60,872 nt of DNA. Origin: an uncultured Burkholderiales bacterium (GTDB lineage: Bacteria > Pseudomonadota > Gammaproteobacteria > Burkholderiales > Eutrophovitaceae). Location: the NCBI GenBank assembly GCA_951812315.1, contig CATOSA010000022.1, forward strand, positions 1 to 60,872, given 5' to 3'. Numbering within the stretch: the first letter of the stretch is position 1; every line of letters starts with the position of its first letter. Under the pieces are notes generated by a model. That model saw only the letters and a list, made by a program, of their open reading frames with translations, had not been told where the DNA came from and made no database searches. Made by a program: the position numbers and the translations under genes. Positions 36,664 to 45,594 of the stretch are shown in pieces.

Positions 36664-36829
36664 TGATTGATTATTAGTGATAAGTCAAGCCTGTCTCGGT
36701 CGTTGGAGAATTCGGCAATCCCTGCGCCACCACTCAGGATAGTTACAAGAATGCGTGATCGATGTCCCTCCCGGTCGTATTGCGGCTTTGCACAGGGTTG
36801 GGAACTTGTTGATTGGAAAGGGGCTCAAC

Positions 36830-37324
36830 ATGAGCGTTGAAGTCTATGGAATTGCACACATTCAGCTCACCGTGACCAAACCGGAGTGTCTGGATTTTTG
36901 GGAGCGTCTATGTCATTTTCTGGAGATGAAGACCCTGATCAAGGGAGACGATGTTCGCTACTGCATTGGCAGCCGAACCGGTCTGCTGGCGCGTCTCGCT
37001 CCGCCCGACAAGCGCGACCGTGCTTTTGATCAGCACAGTCCCGGATTGCACCACTTTTGTTTTCGCGCGCGGCGCAAGGAAGACGTCGATTCCATTCATG
37101 AGTTTGTAAAGACCAGACTCGAGGCACATGTCGTGCATCCCCCGGAAGAAGGCGGGCACTTTGCACCGGGGTACTACTCGGTGCTGTTCGAGGATCCGGA
37201 CGGTATAAGGGTGGAGGTGAACTTCGTACCCGGCAAGGGACATTTTGGCGAGGATGGCCGGTTGGGAAAAAATGGCACCGGTCCAGCCAGTCGCTACGGA
37301 GATGACGGGCTGACAGATGGTTAG
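36830..37324 (+). CDS. VOC superfamily (glyoxalase/extradiol-type) protein
   Basis: The 164-residue protein has two beta-alpha-beta-beta-beta modules: MSVEVYGIAHIQLTVTKPECLDFW with the first metal His10, then HHFCFRARRKEDVDSIHEF, and the closing strand DPDGIRVEVNFVPGKG with a metal Glu. The start at 36830 is preceded by AAAGGGG; the GTG at 36755 has none. The family includes glyoxalase I, extradiol dioxygenases and isomerases; the reaction here is unknown. It has a good upstream promoter and is divergent from the acyl-CoA ligase. Confidence 0.8.
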   Translation: MSVEVYGIAHIQLTVTKPECLDFWERLCHFLEMKTLIKGDDVRYCIGSRTGLLARLAPPDKRDRAFDQHSPGLHHFCFRARRKEDVDSIHEFVKTRLEAHVVHPPEEGGHFAPGYYSVLFEDPDGIRVEVNFVPGKGHFGEDGRLGKNGTGPASRYGDDGLTDG

Positions 37325-37486
37325 CTCCTGCCGGTTCGATGCCGAATTGATATTTAACTGACCATGGTGCCTGACAGCAACGGGGCTTATCATGCGATTC
37401 GGTAATTTGTGGTCAGCCTGGCAATTTCTTACTTTCGCAATTACGTGAATGCGGAAGTCGCTTTGCGTTCATGGAGACGATGAAAA

Positions 37487-38452
37487 TTGACTGAATTAAA
37501 TAGGGTGTTCTTGCGCTTGCCCAATTTGCCGGAAGTATCAGCTTTCAAAGCGAGTGCGTTAGCGCTTGTAGCGTTTTTTGCCGCTACTTGCCTCGCTGAA
37601 GCGGGCGCAGCGGAAAACGATTCAGCGATGTTGCTGCACGCGAGATACAGTATCTTGCAAGAGGCACTGAGTGATACCGAATTTCGTCGTCCGATCCGTC
37701 TCGAGTCCAGCGACATCGATGGCAGTGTGAGCGGCGATGTATTCGCCGTACTCGATTCTCCGTTTGGATTCGCCAATGAGGCGCTCAGCCAGGCTGCAAA
37801 CTGGTGCGACGTTCTGCTACTTCACTTTAGCGTCAAGTTCTGTCAGCCGAACCGGACTGGCGAGGCGACCGCGCTCGACGTGGCAATTGGCCGAAAATAC
37901 GACCAGCCGCTGAGCAAAGCGTACCGTGTCAACTTTGTATACAACGTCGAAACTCAGACGTCGGACTATCTTCACGTGCGATTGAATTCAAGCACTGGCC
38001 CGTTGCGCACGAGCAATTATCGCATTGTGCTCGAAGCCGTACCGCTCGGCCGTGACCAGACGTTTCTCCATTTTTCATACGCGTACGATTACGGTACCGT
38101 CGGCAAATTGGCAATGAAGGCGTACCTCGGCACGCTCGGACGCAACAAGGTTGGATTCTCGGAAGTTGGATACGATACGGATGGGCAAGTGCGCTACATT
38201 CGTGGCATGCGCGGCGCCGTCGAGCGCAATGCAATGCGCTATTTTCTCGCGATCGAAGCTTTTCTCGATACATTGTCCTTTCCGCAGGACGAGCGCTGGG
38301 AGCCACGTTTGCACCACTGGTTCGACGCGGTCGAACGTTATCCGCGCCAATTGCATGAAATGAGCCGCGAACAGTATCTGGAGATGAAGCGCAGCGAGAT
38401 TTTGCGTCAGGAGTCAGCGAAAGTAGTATCTGCATACGGCACTGCGCTCTGA
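37487..38452 (+). CDS. Conserved exported protein of unknown function
   Basis: This 321-residue protein starts with TTG at 37487, with GGAG ten bases upstream; no ATG is available in frame. A signal peptide (ASALALVAFFAATCLAEAGA) is followed by a mature domain with strands that recall a SRPBCC-like fold: VSGDVFAVLDSPFGFANEALSQAANWCDVLLLHFSVKFC, YRVNFVYNVE, YRIVLEAVPLGRDQTFLHFSY, then GFSEVGYDTDGQVRYIRGMRGAVERNAMRYFLAIEAFL. Two cysteines may be paired. The sequence looks well conserved and typical of Pseudomonadota, but I know no function for it. It is followed 58 bases later by the HbpS/GlcG-like gene. Confidence 0.7.
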   Translation: MTELNRVFLRLPNLPEVSAFKASALALVAFFAATCLAEAGAAENDSAMLLHARYSILQEALSDTEFRRPIRLESSDIDGSVSGDVFAVLDSPFGFANEALSQAANWCDVLLLHFSVKFCQPNRTGEATALDVAIGRKYDQPLSKAYRVNFVYNVETQTSDYLHVRLNSSTGPLRTSNYRIVLEAVPLGRDQTFLHFSYAYDYGTVGKLAMKAYLGTLGRNKVGFSEVGYDTDGQVRYIRGMRGAVERNAMRYFLAIEAFLDTLSFPQDERWEPRLHHWFDAVERYPRQLHEMSREQYLEMKRSEILRQESAKVVSAYGTAL

Positions 38453-38510
38453 GACAATGATGCGCGGGTAAAATGCGCACAACAATAAAATCTATCGAAC
38501 GGCGGAGAAC

Positions 38511-38927
38511 ATGGGGAAATTGACGCTGGAGACCGCAAACAAGTGCCTGGAGAGCGCGCTTGCCAAAGCGCAGGCTGATTTCAAGCGGCCTATTTGCGTA
38601 TCGGTCTGTGATGCCAACGGGTTTCTGGTGGCATTTTCAAGAATGGAGGGTGCGCCGATTCGCAGCATCCAGATAGCCCAGTGCAAGGCCTATACGGCAA
38701 CGCGCATGGGGATCTCGACCGATGAGTTTCTCGGGCGTCTGCGCAGCGACAATGTAGACATCGGTTATTACTGCGATCCACTGATGACGGCACTGCCGGG
38801 CGGAAATCTTTTAAAAGATAACGAGGCGGCGGTGCTTGGCGCGATTGGCGTAAGTGGATTAAAGCCTGCGGAAGACCAGGTGGTCACCGAGCACGTCGCG
38901 CAGAACTTTGCCGGGTTACTTGCGTAA
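38511..38927 (+). CDS. HbpS/GlcG-like haem-binding family protein
   Basis: This 138-residue GlcG/HbpS (DUF336) domain protein shows the typical run LTLETANKCLESALAKAQ, PICVSVCDANGFLVAFSRMEGAP, then GGNLLKDNEAAVLGAIGVSG and the final AAxxFAGLL-type helix. ATG follows GGCGGAGAA. There is no export signal. Family members bind haem or cobalamin or act as accessory proteins of catabolic clusters, and no catalytic residue can be assigned. It is followed by an amidase, perhaps in the same transcript. Confidence 0.85.
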   Translation: MGKLTLETANKCLESALAKAQADFKRPICVSVCDANGFLVAFSRMEGAPIRSIQIAQCKAYTATRMGISTDEFLGRLRSDNVDIGYYCDPLMTALPGGNLLKDNEAAVLGAIGVSGLKPAEDQVVTEHVAQNFAGLLA

Positions 38928-39030
38928 CACCGTTTCTTTCTGGTGAGGCAGGACACGCCACCAGCGTCGTTGAGACAGTTCGCAAGACCGCAAATACCAC
39001 AACAACTTCTATTCAACGCGTCAACTTCGC

Positions 39031-40437
39031 ATGACTGACAGCACACTCCACTATTTGCCGGCAACCGAACTGTCGGCACGCATTCGTGACAAGTCACTGT
39101 CTCCGGTTACGTTGATGGAGGCGACGATCGCGCGCGCCGAGGCGCTGAATCCGCAGCTGAATGCAATATGCACATCGACCTTTGAAACGGCGATGAATGC
39201 TGCTCGAGAGGCGGAATCAGCAGTGACGCGCGGCGCTGATCTTCCGCTATTACACGGCATACCGACATCGATCAAGGATCTGGCGCTAACGCGCGGCGTA
39301 CGGACCATGGCGGGTTCTCGGATATTTGCTGACCGTATTCCCGACATCAGTCACGCGCACGTGGATCGCATGGCTGCGGCGGGGATGATTTCGATCGGCA
39401 AAACCACGACCTCCGAGTTTGGCTGGTCCGGTGTTAGCAACTGCCCCCAGACCGGCATTACGCATAATCCCTGGAAGCGTGGAATGAATGCCGGTGCATC
39501 CAGTGCCGGCGCGGCAGTCTGTGCCGCGGCGGGAATAGGGCCGGTTCATCAGGGTTCTGACGGTGCCGGCTCGATTCGTATGCCATCGGCGTTCTGCGGT
39601 GTCTACGGACTCAAACCTTCGCACGGGCGCATCGCGTATCATCCGATGCCGCAGAACGGTTTGATATCGCACGTCGGCCCGATCACGCGCACGGTCGCGG
39701 ACGCAGCTCTAATGCTGCAGGCATTGGCGGGGCCGGATGACCGCGACATGACCAGTATCGAGTTGCCTCCCGACGATTATCTCGCCCGAATTGACGACGG
39801 CATTTCCGGACTCAAGGTTGCGTACAGCCCCGACCTGGGTTACCTGAAAGTAGACGACGATGTGGCCGCTCTGGTACGCAGCGGGGTGCAGGCATTTACC
39901 GATGTCGGCTGCAATGTCGAGGAAGTCGACCCTGGCTGGGGCAATCCAATCGAAATGGAACATTGCCTGTTTTCCGTGACCATCGCGATGATGTATGGCG
40001 AATTTGTTGAGCAGTGGGGCGACAAGATGGATCCGGGCCTCGTGGCGATTATCAGGCACGGTCAGACCTACAGTGCAATGGAGTACGCGCGCGCAGCGGG
40101 TGAGCGTCTTGTGTATTACGACAAGGTGCGAAAACTGTTCGAGCGCTACGAAATCCTGGTGACACCGTCGCTGTCCGTTGCCGCGTTTCCGGCGGAGCGC
40201 TTGATTCCGGAACATTGGGAGCAGCATGAGTGGGACTGGCTGCGCTGGGCGGGATTCAGCTACCCGTTCAATCTTACCTGGCTACCCGCGGCGACCTGTC
40301 CGTGCGGATTCACGGCCGACCAATTGCCCGTAGGTCTGCAGATTGTGGCTGGTCACAATCGTGACCTGTTGGTGTTGCAGGCATCGCGCGCGTTTGAACA
40401 GGCACGCCCGTGGGCGCAGCATCGTCCAATCGACTGA
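39031..40437 (+). CDS. Amidase-signature family enzyme
   Basis: This 468-residue amidase has the Ser-cisSer-Lys triad: Lys82 in IPTSIKDLA, cis-Ser157 in GASSAG and nucleophile Ser181 in GSDGAGSIRMP, with the usual 24-residue spacing between the two serines. The signature tail GVYGLKPSHGRI follows. GASSAG replaces the more common GGSSGG. The C-terminal region WAGFSYPFNLTWLPAATCPCGF is typical. The enzyme hydrolyses an amide or aryl ester in the cytoplasm, substrate unknown. A 7-bp hairpin (GCTTCGC/GCGAAGC at 40447-40464) without a T-run lies just behind the stop. Confidence 0.85.
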   Translation: MTDSTLHYLPATELSARIRDKSLSPVTLMEATIARAEALNPQLNAICTSTFETAMNAAREAESAVTRGADLPLLHGIPTSIKDLALTRGVRTMAGSRIFADRIPDISHAHVDRMAAAGMISIGKTTTSEFGWSGVSNCPQTGITHNPWKRGMNAGASSAGAAVCAAAGIGPVHQGSDGAGSIRMPSAFCGVYGLKPSHGRIAYHPMPQNGLISHVGPITRTVADAALMLQALAGPDDRDMTSIELPPDDYLARIDDGISGLKVAYSPDLGYLKVDDDVAALVRSGVQAFTDVGCNVEEVDPGWGNPIEMEHCLFSVTIAMMYGEFVEQWGDKMDPGLVAIIRHGQTYSAMEYARAAGERLVYYDKVRKLFERYEILVTPSLSVAAFPAERLIPEHWEQHEWDWLRWAGFSYPFNLTWLPAATCPCGFTADQLPVGLQIVAGHNRDLLVLQASRAFEQARPWAQHRPID

Positions 40438-40514
40438 CAAATGGCGGCTTCGCTATTGCGAAGCGCGTTGCCGCGCGGATAATGGACCGAATCCACATTT
40501 TCTAGCTGTCACAA

Positions 40515-41081
40515 ATGTCCACTAGTGCATCAAAAGTACTCGCCGAGCTGCGTTCCGATCATCGCAATCTGACGGTACTCATCGACATGCTGGATGCAGA
40601 AGCCGACCGCCTCAAAGCGCTCGAGGATCCGAATTACGAGTTGCTGAGAGACATCATGCTGTATATGACCGGCTATCCGGACGTGGTACACCACCGCAAG
40701 GAGGATTGGGTGTACGCGAAAATGGTTGGGTTGCGCCCGGCAATGCAACGCGATTTAACCCGCATTGAGCGCGACCACGCGGAGATTGCGAAACTGGGCA
40801 CAAAATTGTTGAACGATATCGAAGCAATCGAATCCGGAACGGTGATGCGGCGCTTTGATGTCGTTGAAGATGCACGCGCGTACGTGAACCGGCAACGCGA
40901 TCACATGCGCTGGGAGGACGAAAAACTGTTTCCCTTAATCGACAGCCTGAAGGCAGAACTGGATCTGAGCGAGGCATCGTCGAATGTTCCGAAAACGCCG
41001 GACCCGGTATTCGGACCCAAAGTAGACAGTGGTTTTAGAAACCTCCTCGATGCGATCCGGAAAGATCAGCAGTCCGGTTGA
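40515..41081 (+). CDS. Hemerythrin-like domain protein
   Basis: This 188-residue protein has a four-helix hemerythrin/HHE domain with the expected ligand motifs: SDHRNL (helix 1), VHHRKEDWVY (helix 2), RDHAEI (helix 3) and RDHMRWEDEKLFPLI (helix 4). It would hold a diiron centre that senses or scavenges O2 or NO. A C-terminal extension of about 35 residues (SSNVPKTPDPVFGPKVDSG) follows the domain. The next gene, 75 bases on, is nnrU-like, and HHE proteins are often found with nitric-oxide genes, so a role in NO stress is reasonable but not shown. Confidence 0.85.
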   Translation: MSTSASKVLAELRSDHRNLTVLIDMLDAEADRLKALEDPNYELLRDIMLYMTGYPDVVHHRKEDWVYAKMVGLRPAMQRDLTRIERDHAEIAKLGTKLLNDIEAIESGTVMRRFDVVEDARAYVNRQRDHMRWEDEKLFPLIDSLKAELDLSEASSNVPKTPDPVFGPKVDSGFRNLLDAIRKDQQSG

Positions 41082-41156
41082 TCATTCTCCCCACACTTTC
41101 ATGAATTACTTGCCAATCAGCAAGCCGCTAATCAACAAACACTGGAAGGTTCGAAC

Positions 41157-41753
41157 ATGACGGCACTGATTCTGGGTTTGATCATTTTTGTAGGAATGCA
41201 CTCGGTGCGCATCGTCTCTGACGACTTCCGAACGCGCCAGATCGCAAAAGTCGGTGCAAACACCTGGAAAGCGATGCATGGGGCGGTGTCGCTTGTCGGC
41301 TTCTTGCTGATCATCGTTGGCTTCGGTATTGCGCGGGGAGACCCGGTCCTGGTGTGGATTCCGCCTCTTTGGGCATATACCGTCACCACCTTGTTGACGA
41401 TTCCTGCTTTTATTCTGTTTGCCGCATCCTTTGTGCCGGGGACTCGCATTCGTGCCAAAGTGGGGCATCCTCTGCTTGCCGGTTTGAAGACGTGGGCATT
41501 TGCCCACCTGATCGCTAACGGAATGCTTGCCGACATTCTGCTATTCGGTGCGTTCTTGCTGTGGTCAATCGTGGCCTATGCCGCTGCCCGGCGCCGTGAC
41601 CGCAGGGTGGGTACGGTGTATACCATCGGCCCGGTCAGTCGTGATGTGACTGCCGTGGTTGCAGGTCTTCTCGTATGGGTCGCATTCGTGCTCTGGGTGC
41701 ACGTATGGCTGATCGGTGTGTCGCCCATTCCGATTGCGATTGCGGCCGGGTAA
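41157..41753 (+). CDS. NnrU family membrane protein
   Basis: This 198-residue protein has about five to six transmembrane helices, starting MTALILGLIIFVGMHSVRIVSDDFR, the conserved NnrU opening with the H-S-x-R motif. It continues SLVGFLLIIVGFG, LTIPAFILFAASFVPGTRIRAKVGHPLLAGLKTWAFAHLIANGMLADILLF. The HPLLxGLKxWAxAHLxxNG run is the family hallmark and relates it to isoprenylcysteine/NnrU-type enzymes. NnrU is linked to nitrite and nitric oxide reduction in denitrifiers. It follows the hemerythrin-like gene and is probably cotranscribed. Confidence 0.85.
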   Translation: MTALILGLIIFVGMHSVRIVSDDFRTRQIAKVGANTWKAMHGAVSLVGFLLIIVGFGIARGDPVLVWIPPLWAYTVTTLLTIPAFILFAASFVPGTRIRAKVGHPLLAGLKTWAFAHLIANGMLADILLFGAFLLWSIVAYAAARRRDRRVGTVYTIGPVSRDVTAVVAGLLVWVAFVLWVHVWLIGVSPIPIAIAAG

Positions 41754-41949
41754 GCGAAGCGGCGATAGAGTCCGGTCTTTCTGATTTCGTCCGGGCCTCG
41801 CATATGGTCGCAAGTTCTTTGAAATCATTGAAGGCGCGCCCTCAGTTGGAAATGATTCAGGTAGCGGGTCGAATTTTATCTGCATGTATCCAGCTGGGAC
41901 AACGCAGACGCAGTTCGAAAAGCTCGTCAGTCATTCTCGGGAGAGAGTC

Positions 41950-42357
41950 ATGATGTTTCGAGGCGGCTGTCTTTGCGGCAGTGTTCGATATGAAGTGCGC
42001 GCTTCACTGAGTCAGCTGACACATTGCCATTGCTCAATGTGCCGCAAGGCCCACGGGGCCGCCTTTGCAACTTTCGGCCGCTTGGAACGTGGTGAATTCG
42101 TACTGATATCAGGTGCGGATGATCTGGCGTCGTATCAGTCATCTGAACAGGCTACTCGCGCCTTCTGCAGACGGTGTGGCTCGATGGTTCACTTTATCTA
42201 TACGGATCGACCTGCAAGCCTGTGGCTGGTGCTTGGTACGCTCGATGATGACCCTGGCGTGCAGCCTGCTGAGCATATTTTTGTCGGTTCAAAAGCTCCC
42301 TGGTTTGAAATTACGGATGATCTGCCCCGACATGTTGGTTTTCTCGTTTCTGGGTAA
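41950..42357 (+). CDS. GFA family (CENP-V/GFA zinc-binding) protein
   Basis: This 135-residue protein has the GFA fold: MMFRGGCLCGSVRYEV, THCHCSMCRKAHGAAFATF and AFCRRCGSMVHF provide the zinc-binding cysteines (CxC, CxxC, CxxC). The start at 41950 has GGGAGAG upstream. The family includes glutathione-dependent formaldehyde-activating enzyme, but most members have no demonstrated formaldehyde activity. It is cytoplasmic. The next gene starts 53 bases downstream. Confidence 0.85.
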   Translation: MMFRGGCLCGSVRYEVRASLSQLTHCHCSMCRKAHGAAFATFGRLERGEFVLISGADDLASYQSSEQATRAFCRRCGSMVHFIYTDRPASLWLVLGTLDDDPGVQPAEHIFVGSKAPWFEITDDLPRHVGFLVSG

Positions 42358-42409
42358 CATTGGAACGACGAACAAACCGTACTCAAATGTTTGAAAGAGG
42401 ATAAATGGC

Positions 42410-42799
42410 GTGCTTGATGTAGAACTTGACAGGGTCTCCGGCGTTGCCGTGGTTCGGCCGGCAGGTGCTTTATCTCAGAGTGATTTTGAAACGATTGGAA
42501 ACGTGATCGATCCGTACATGGAGGAGCATGGGGAGCTCACGGGATTGATCATCGATACCAAAGATTTTCCGGGCTGGAAGTCATTTGGTGCGATGTTGAA
42601 GCACTTCAAGTTTGTGAAGGAACATCATCGCAAAATATCGCGTGTAGCGCTGGTCACAGATTCCAAAGTTGGTGATGCTGCGGAGATGATTGCGAATCAC
42701 TTTTCCTCGGCGAGTATCAGACATTTTCCTCTGGATTCGTTCATCGATGCGAGGAACTGGATACTGGTTACGAATCCGGGACCGGACTCCGGGAATTAA
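42410..42799 (+). CDS. SpoIIAA-like/STAS-related protein
   Basis: This 129-residue protein starts with GTG at 42410 behind AGAGGAT. It is a single alpha/beta domain: VAVVRPAGALSQSDFETI, LTGLIIDTKDFPGWKSFGAMLKHFKFVKEHHRKISRVALVTDSK, then AEMIANHFSSASIRHFPLDSFIDARNWI. This is the pattern of the SpoIIAA-like (DUF3478) family, which shares the STAS/CRAL-TRIO-like fold. It is thought to bind lipids or small hydrophobic ligands. No phosphorylated serine motif of a true anti-anti-sigma factor is visible. Confidence 0.8.
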   Translation: MLDVELDRVSGVAVVRPAGALSQSDFETIGNVIDPYMEEHGELTGLIIDTKDFPGWKSFGAMLKHFKFVKEHHRKISRVALVTDSKVGDAAEMIANHFSSASIRHFPLDSFIDARNWILVTNPGPDSGN

Positions 42800-42871
42800 C
42801 GGCCGGGGTGGTGCAAAATTGAATAATCCGGTCGGCTCGCTGAGCATTGTCCGCCAACAGAGTGCGGTTCG

Positions 42872-43579
42872 ATGAGCACTTTCGTGCTGATTCACGGTGC
42901 GTCGCACGGCGCGTGGTGCTGGAACAAGGTTGTACCGTTGCTGACGCAGCACGGGCACACTGTCGTGGCGCCGGATCTTCCCGGTCATGGCGAAGACAGA
43001 ACACCGATTGCGGACATCACCCTGGAGTCCTATACCGATCGCGTTTGCCAGGTTCTCGATGACCACGACGACAGTGTCATACTCGTGGGGCACAGTATGG
43101 GCGGCGTTGTAATCACGCAGGCCGCGGAGTATCGGCCGGAGAAAATCCGCAAGCTCGTCTATCTCACTGCAGTCATTCCGGTTAATGGTCAGTCCTTGCG
43201 GCAGGCCACAGAGGAAATACGCAACCCGAACTTCATAGAGGCTGCTGACGACGAAAGCTATTATTCCTACAAAGACGAATGGATCGTGGATATCTTCTAC
43301 GGAGATTGCACTGAGGAAGACATTGCCTTCGCAAAGTCCATGCTCGTTCCCCAGGCAACCAGTCCGGTTTTGGAACCCGTCCGGATCAGCGAACGCTACT
43401 ACGGCAGCGTACCGCGCGCCTACATCGAGTGCCTGCAGGATCGAATTCTGGTTCCTGAATTTCAGAAGAAGATGTATACCGCCGTTCCGTGCGAACCGGT
43501 CCTTTCATTAAACGCCAGTCATTCTCCGTTCTTGTCGTTACCGGGAATGCTTGCGAAGCACCTTCTTTCCCTCTCGTGA
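42872..43579 (+). CDS. Alpha/beta hydrolase, hydroxynitrile lyase/methylesterase-like
   Basis: This 235-residue hydrolase has MSTFVLIHGASHGAWCWNKVVPLL, the distinctive opening of the plant methylesterase/hydroxynitrile lyase branch that also occurs in bacteria. The nucleophile is Ser75 in GHSMGG and the base is the His in NASHSPFLS near the C-terminus. The acid is probably the Asp in ECLQDRI. The family cleaves small esters such as methyl esters. It is cytoplasmic, and the natural substrate is unknown. The following gene, a short-chain dehydrogenase, starts 80 bases later. Confidence 0.82.
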   Translation: MSTFVLIHGASHGAWCWNKVVPLLTQHGHTVVAPDLPGHGEDRTPIADITLESYTDRVCQVLDDHDDSVILVGHSMGGVVITQAAEYRPEKIRKLVYLTAVIPVNGQSLRQATEEIRNPNFIEAADDESYYSYKDEWIVDIFYGDCTEEDIAFAKSMLVPQATSPVLEPVRISERYYGSVPRAYIECLQDRILVPEFQKKMYTAVPCEPVLSLNASHSPFLSLPGMLAKHLLSLS

Positions 43580-43659
43580 GTGTATGCGGACATTAGCGGC
43601 GACAATCTGTACGCGCACATCACGCGATCCATCAACGTCCCGTCATGGAAGAAACAGCA

Positions 43660-44423
43660 ATGAATAAATTGTTCAATGGTGAAGTCGCACTCGTAACAGG
43701 TGGAAGTTCCGGCATCGGCAGGGCAACAGCAATGGCGTTTGCAGCAGAAGGTGCAAAAGTAGTCGTTGCCAGCCGGCGCAGCGAAGAATCGGAAGAGACG
43801 GTCAGATTGATAGAGGCTGACGGCGGTGAAGCGATGTTCGTCAAAACTGACGTCTCGAAGACTTCTGAAGTCCAGGCGATGATTGCGGAGACGCTCAAGC
43901 GCTTCGGTGCGTTGAACTTCGCATTCAACAATGCCGGAATCGAAGGCGATCCGTTCGTGCCGGTTGAAGAATACTCGGAGACGACCTGGGATCAGGTTAT
44001 TGAGATCAACCTCAAAGGCGTCTTCCTTTGCATGAAGTACGAGCTTGCGCACATCGTCAAAGCGAAAGGCGCAATCGTAAATATGGCGTCGGTCGCGGGT
44101 TTGGTCGGTGGTCGTGTGGGCTCGGCATATTATGCCAGCAAGCACGGCGTGGTCGGACTGACAAAAGCTGCAGCGCTCGAATATGCCGACAAGGGCATAC
44201 GGATCAATGCCGTAGCCCCTGCTGTAATCAAATCGGCGATGACGGATCGAACGTTTTTCCATGATGAGGAACGAACAGCCGCAGTGATCGCACGGCATCC
44301 GGTGGGGCGCGGGTAGGTGTGCCGGAAGAAGTTGCGAATGCGGTTGTGTGGCTATGCTCCGACCGTGCGTCCTTCACGACCGGACACACGTTGCCTGTAG
44401 ACGGCGGTTTCCTGGTTCCGTGA
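43660..44423 (+). pseudogene. Short-chain dehydrogenase/reductase with late frameshift
   Basis: The start at 43660 has GGAAG upstream. The classical SDR features are present: cofactor motif TGGSSGIG, NAG in FNNAGIEG, Ser in NMASVAG and the Tyr-Lys pair in YYASKHG. The open frame reaches ARHPVGRG and stops at 44314-44316. The normal C-terminus [35 protein letters not shown] continues in another frame to 44423. The shift is in the GGGGCGCGGG region near 44310 (two extra or one missing base). The lost 36 residues form the last strand and helix of the Rossmann fold, so stability would suffer. The run of G bases makes a sequencing error possible. Confidence 0.75.
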
Positions 44424-44438
44424 CCTGACGCGCTTGTC

Positions 44439-45335
44439 TTGTCTGGGCGCTCGCTCCGATTGTCCTTGGCGCCAGGCGTTGTGAAACTGCTCGTGGTATT
44501 GATGACGTACGTAGCGTTGCTGTTTGCGCCTGCCTGTGTCGCCAGCGTTGAAAGCGAAACGATGAACAGGGAGTCAACCATCTGCGGCGCGCTCAAGGAG
44601 CGCTTCGTATTCTGGATGTGGAGCACAATGGCACCGGGTCCGGATGCTTCGCGGATCGGGCACAACTCCAACATTCAGACAGCCAGTTTCGCCACTTCTG
44701 ACGACCGGACATTGAAGGGATACAAGTATTCCGCCCACGATGACAGTGGCAAGCCGGTTCCTGCGAAGGGCTATATCCTGATGGCGCTGGGCAACGCGAT
44801 GATCGCGGATCAGATGATCGGCGAACTGGCCGACTATGCGCGCAGTGGCTACGACGCATACATTTTTGATTATCGCGGTTATGGTAATTCACAGGGAAAG
44901 CGCAGAATCAATGCGATCATTGAGGATTATCGCGAGATTATTGCCTGGCTGAATACGCAATATGAGCGAAGCATCCTGTATGGAGTGTCATTGGGCGGTC
45001 TGGTGATTATGAATGCGATTGGCTCGGGGGCGAGGTTTGACGCGGCTGTGATCGACTCGAGCCCCAGCAAGCTGTCCGATAGAGGTTGCCCGGAGACAAT
45101 CGACCCGGTCAATCACGTATCCGCCGCCATAGCGCCGAAGCTGCTGGTAGTCACCGGCAAACGCGATCAGGTCTTGCCGCCGGCGCAAACGCGTGAACTG
45201 CGACAAAAAGCTGCCGCAATGGGAGCGCGAACGATCGATGGGGATAATTTTGCACACCCGTATATGGACCGGTCATATGACGTTCATCAGCGCCGTACTA
45301 AACTGATTCGTGACTATTTTTTGCGTGAGGATTAG
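44439..45335 (+). CDS. Exported alpha/beta hydrolase (BEM46-like)
   Basis: This protein has a hydrophobic N-terminal signal (VVKLLVVLMTYVALLF ... ACVAS). The start is TTG 44439 or, more naturally, GTG 44481; neither has a strong ribosome site. The hydrolase domain shows YDAYIFDYRGYGNSQGKRR, nucleophile GVSLGG, acid Asp in VVTGKRDQVLPP and His in DNFAHPYMD. This is the pattern of the BEM46/ABHD-type lipases and peptidases (serine aminopeptidase S33-like clan). It is probably periplasmic or membrane-anchored. It faces bioD convergently; it does not look like BioH, which is cytoplasmic and shorter. Confidence 0.75.
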   Translation: MSGRSLRLSLAPGVVKLLVVLMTYVALLFAPACVASVESETMNRESTICGALKERFVFWMWSTMAPGPDASRIGHNSNIQTASFATSDDRTLKGYKYSAHDDSGKPVPAKGYILMALGNAMIADQMIGELADYARSGYDAYIFDYRGYGNSQGKRRINAIIEDYREIIAWLNTQYERSILYGVSLGGLVIMNAIGSGARFDAAVIDSSPSKLSDRGCPETIDPVNHVSAAIAPKLLVVTGKRDQVLPPAQTRELRQKAAAMGARTIDGDNFAHPYMDRSYDVHQRRTKLIRDYFLRED

Positions 45336-45594
45336 GGCGATCCCCTGCCATTATTGGTGCCGCAAATAGCCAGGCACTGCAATAGTCACCAAATTCGACC
45401 GCGAGACATGCGCCGGCGAACATCGGATGCGTCCGCACGACGCGCCGTGTTCTTGTGTGCAGGGAAAGTTGGTCTGCGCGTTCAATCGCCAGTCGTATGC
45501 CAATGTCAGCGAGTTCTGGAAAGAACTTGTCAGTAACTGTGCTGACAGACCGCTAACACGTGTAATACACCGCTGCCTTCGTGAAATATGCGGG

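Noticed and set aside
40447..40464. Hairpin after the amidase as a rho-independent terminator
   Set aside because: The 7-bp stem is perfect but no T-run follows.
44439..45335. BioH-type pimeloyl-ACP methyl ester esterase next to bioD
   Set aside because: The protein is exported, longer, and has the BEM46-like FDYRGYG motif, and it is convergent to bioD rather than in the bio operon.
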